From: Nitzschia sp. DOCU1
Lineage: Eukaryota; Bacillariophyta; Bacillariophyceae; Bacillariales; Bacillariaceae
Assembly: GCA_951394045.1 (NCBI GenBank)
Contig: OX595985.1
Location: 4,960,001-5,024,000 of the forward strand
Direction of reading: 5' to 3'
Length of the DNA stretch: 64,000 bases
Part shown: piece after piece, positions 63,045 to 64,000 of the stretch
How the letters are laid out: every line of letters starts with the position of its first letter
Position numbering within the stretch: the stretch's first letter is position 1
Translations under genes and position numbers: made by a program
The notes under the pieces: model-generated
The model's database searches: none
Told to the model about the DNA's origin: nothing
Seen by the model: only the letters and a program-made list of their open reading frames with translations

Positions 63045-64000
63045 GCAGCTGCTGCTGTACTATTAGTACAAGGAGTCTGTGGTGATTGTTCTACTTCCTC
63101 GGCGGCTGCTGGGGCGGCCTTTACTACTACCTTACACTCTTCTTGTTGGCGATTGTTGTGGTCGAATCCTTGTTGCTTCTTCTCTGTTGCTTTATCACCC
63201 AAGAAAGCGAGGGTGGCGACAAAGTAGTAGAGGAGTCGTCAAGTCCTTGTTGCTTGTTCTTGTTCTCTGTTGCTTTATCACCCAAGAACTCGAGGGTGGC
63301 GACAAACAAGTACTAGTAGAGGAGTCGCCCGCATTATCATCTCTCTACTCTCTGTAGAGTAGTAGCCCAGAAAGGCCATAGATGTTTTCCCTCTCTACTA
63401 CGGTAAAGTAGAGAGTACGAGCTCTACTTAGTAGCTACCGTTTTTTGTGATGGCGTTCCTTACTTCCTCTGGGGGCACATCGTATCGTGGTGATTCAAGT
63501 GCCACGCGAGCACATGCAAAATTCTAAAAAGTAGAACATTTCGCTTGTCGGCCTTCGTGTTTTGCGAATCCGGAGCTCGCCGGGCGCTTCTCGCTAAATG
63601 TCCAGTAAGCATTAGAGAACAATGCACGCCAGAGAAAAGAGCGAAAGAATAGCAAGCTTTTTGGGGCATATTTTCACATGGTAAACGGGTACAGTACCAC
63701 CACGCAATGAAGATAGTACGTTATGTTCTACCACGGGACCATTATGTACGTGCTATCAGGCGGACTCGTTGCAGGTAGTGAGTCTGATAAGTCAATCGGA
63801 TTTTGACGGACGTTGTCCGAGAGGGAGAAAAAGTATCAATCGATGTGCTTCGTCGGACTTCGGGACATCGTGCCTTTCATCCACCGACCGCCGACAGTGA
63901 CAATGACATCCGCCTCGAAATAAGATCGTCGTCGGTGGTACCTCTAGTCTATCAGGAGTGCACATCTTGCGTTGCTCTCTCCGTCTCTAGCTTCTAGCAA
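63045..64000. other. 3' flank with a tandem duplication
   Basis: TTCTCTGTTGCTTTATCACC, then AAGAA..CGAGGGTGGCGACAAA, occurs twice (about 63179-63235 and 63259-63320). Just after, CTCTACT/AGTAGAG palindromic phrases recur at 63344-63436. No further gene is recognised to the window end. Confidence 0.45.

Overview
The window looks like a transposon-dense stretch of nuclear DNA from a diatom or close stramenopile relative. The main evidence is a DUF6824-type regulator at the right end (61131-63044), two Ty1/copia Gag fragments of the kind common in diatoms, a Crypton tyrosine recombinase joined to a GCR1_C domain, and short GT-AG introns of 58-110 bp whose splicing keeps long reading frames open. 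The species cannot be named from the sequence alone.

Layout. 1-8733 is a nest of LTR retrotransposons on the minus strand: a copia Gag leaving the left edge, beside a decayed Ty3/gypsy gag-pol copy. 8734-11821 and 25901-28936 are two nearly identical Cryptons in inverted orientation, both transcribed inward. Between them lies about 14 kb: a 1.1-kb element with TTAA ends and 67-bp inverted repeats that carries a KOW-domain gene, a five-exon 885-codon coiled-coil gene, two orphan genes, a broken helicase copy, a divergent histone H3 gene, and a complete three-exon Helitron-type Rep-helicase gene. This interval is marked by about two dozen copies of GCGTAAA, mostly outside genes and clustered in promoters.

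28938-36516 holds a cysteine-rich ORF, an orphan gene, copia and gypsy Gag remnants, a small membrane protein and a possible SET-like protein. 37191-50839 appears to be a second large element bracketed by inverted tandem arrays of a 63-65 bp unit. Its core is a single uninterrupted ORF of 2407 residues that joins a zinc-binding N-terminus, an HUH/two-tyrosine Rep, a Pif1-like helicase and a C-terminal GIY-YIG nuclease. It is accompanied by a 401-residue ORF, other orphan ORFs and a RING protein.

50885-54645 is a cluster of small RING-H2, acidic and TPR-like genes. 54815-59461 is built from repeats of about 182 bp that look derived from coding sequence; two direct-repeat blocks flank a 585-residue orphan gene. 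Fragments of local genes (the SET-like gene, an acidic gene and the 585-residue gene) recur as broken copies elsewhere in the window, which suggests repeated capture or duplication. The strongest candidates for something new are the Rep-helicase-GIY-YIG protein and the histone-H3-bearing island between inverted Cryptons.
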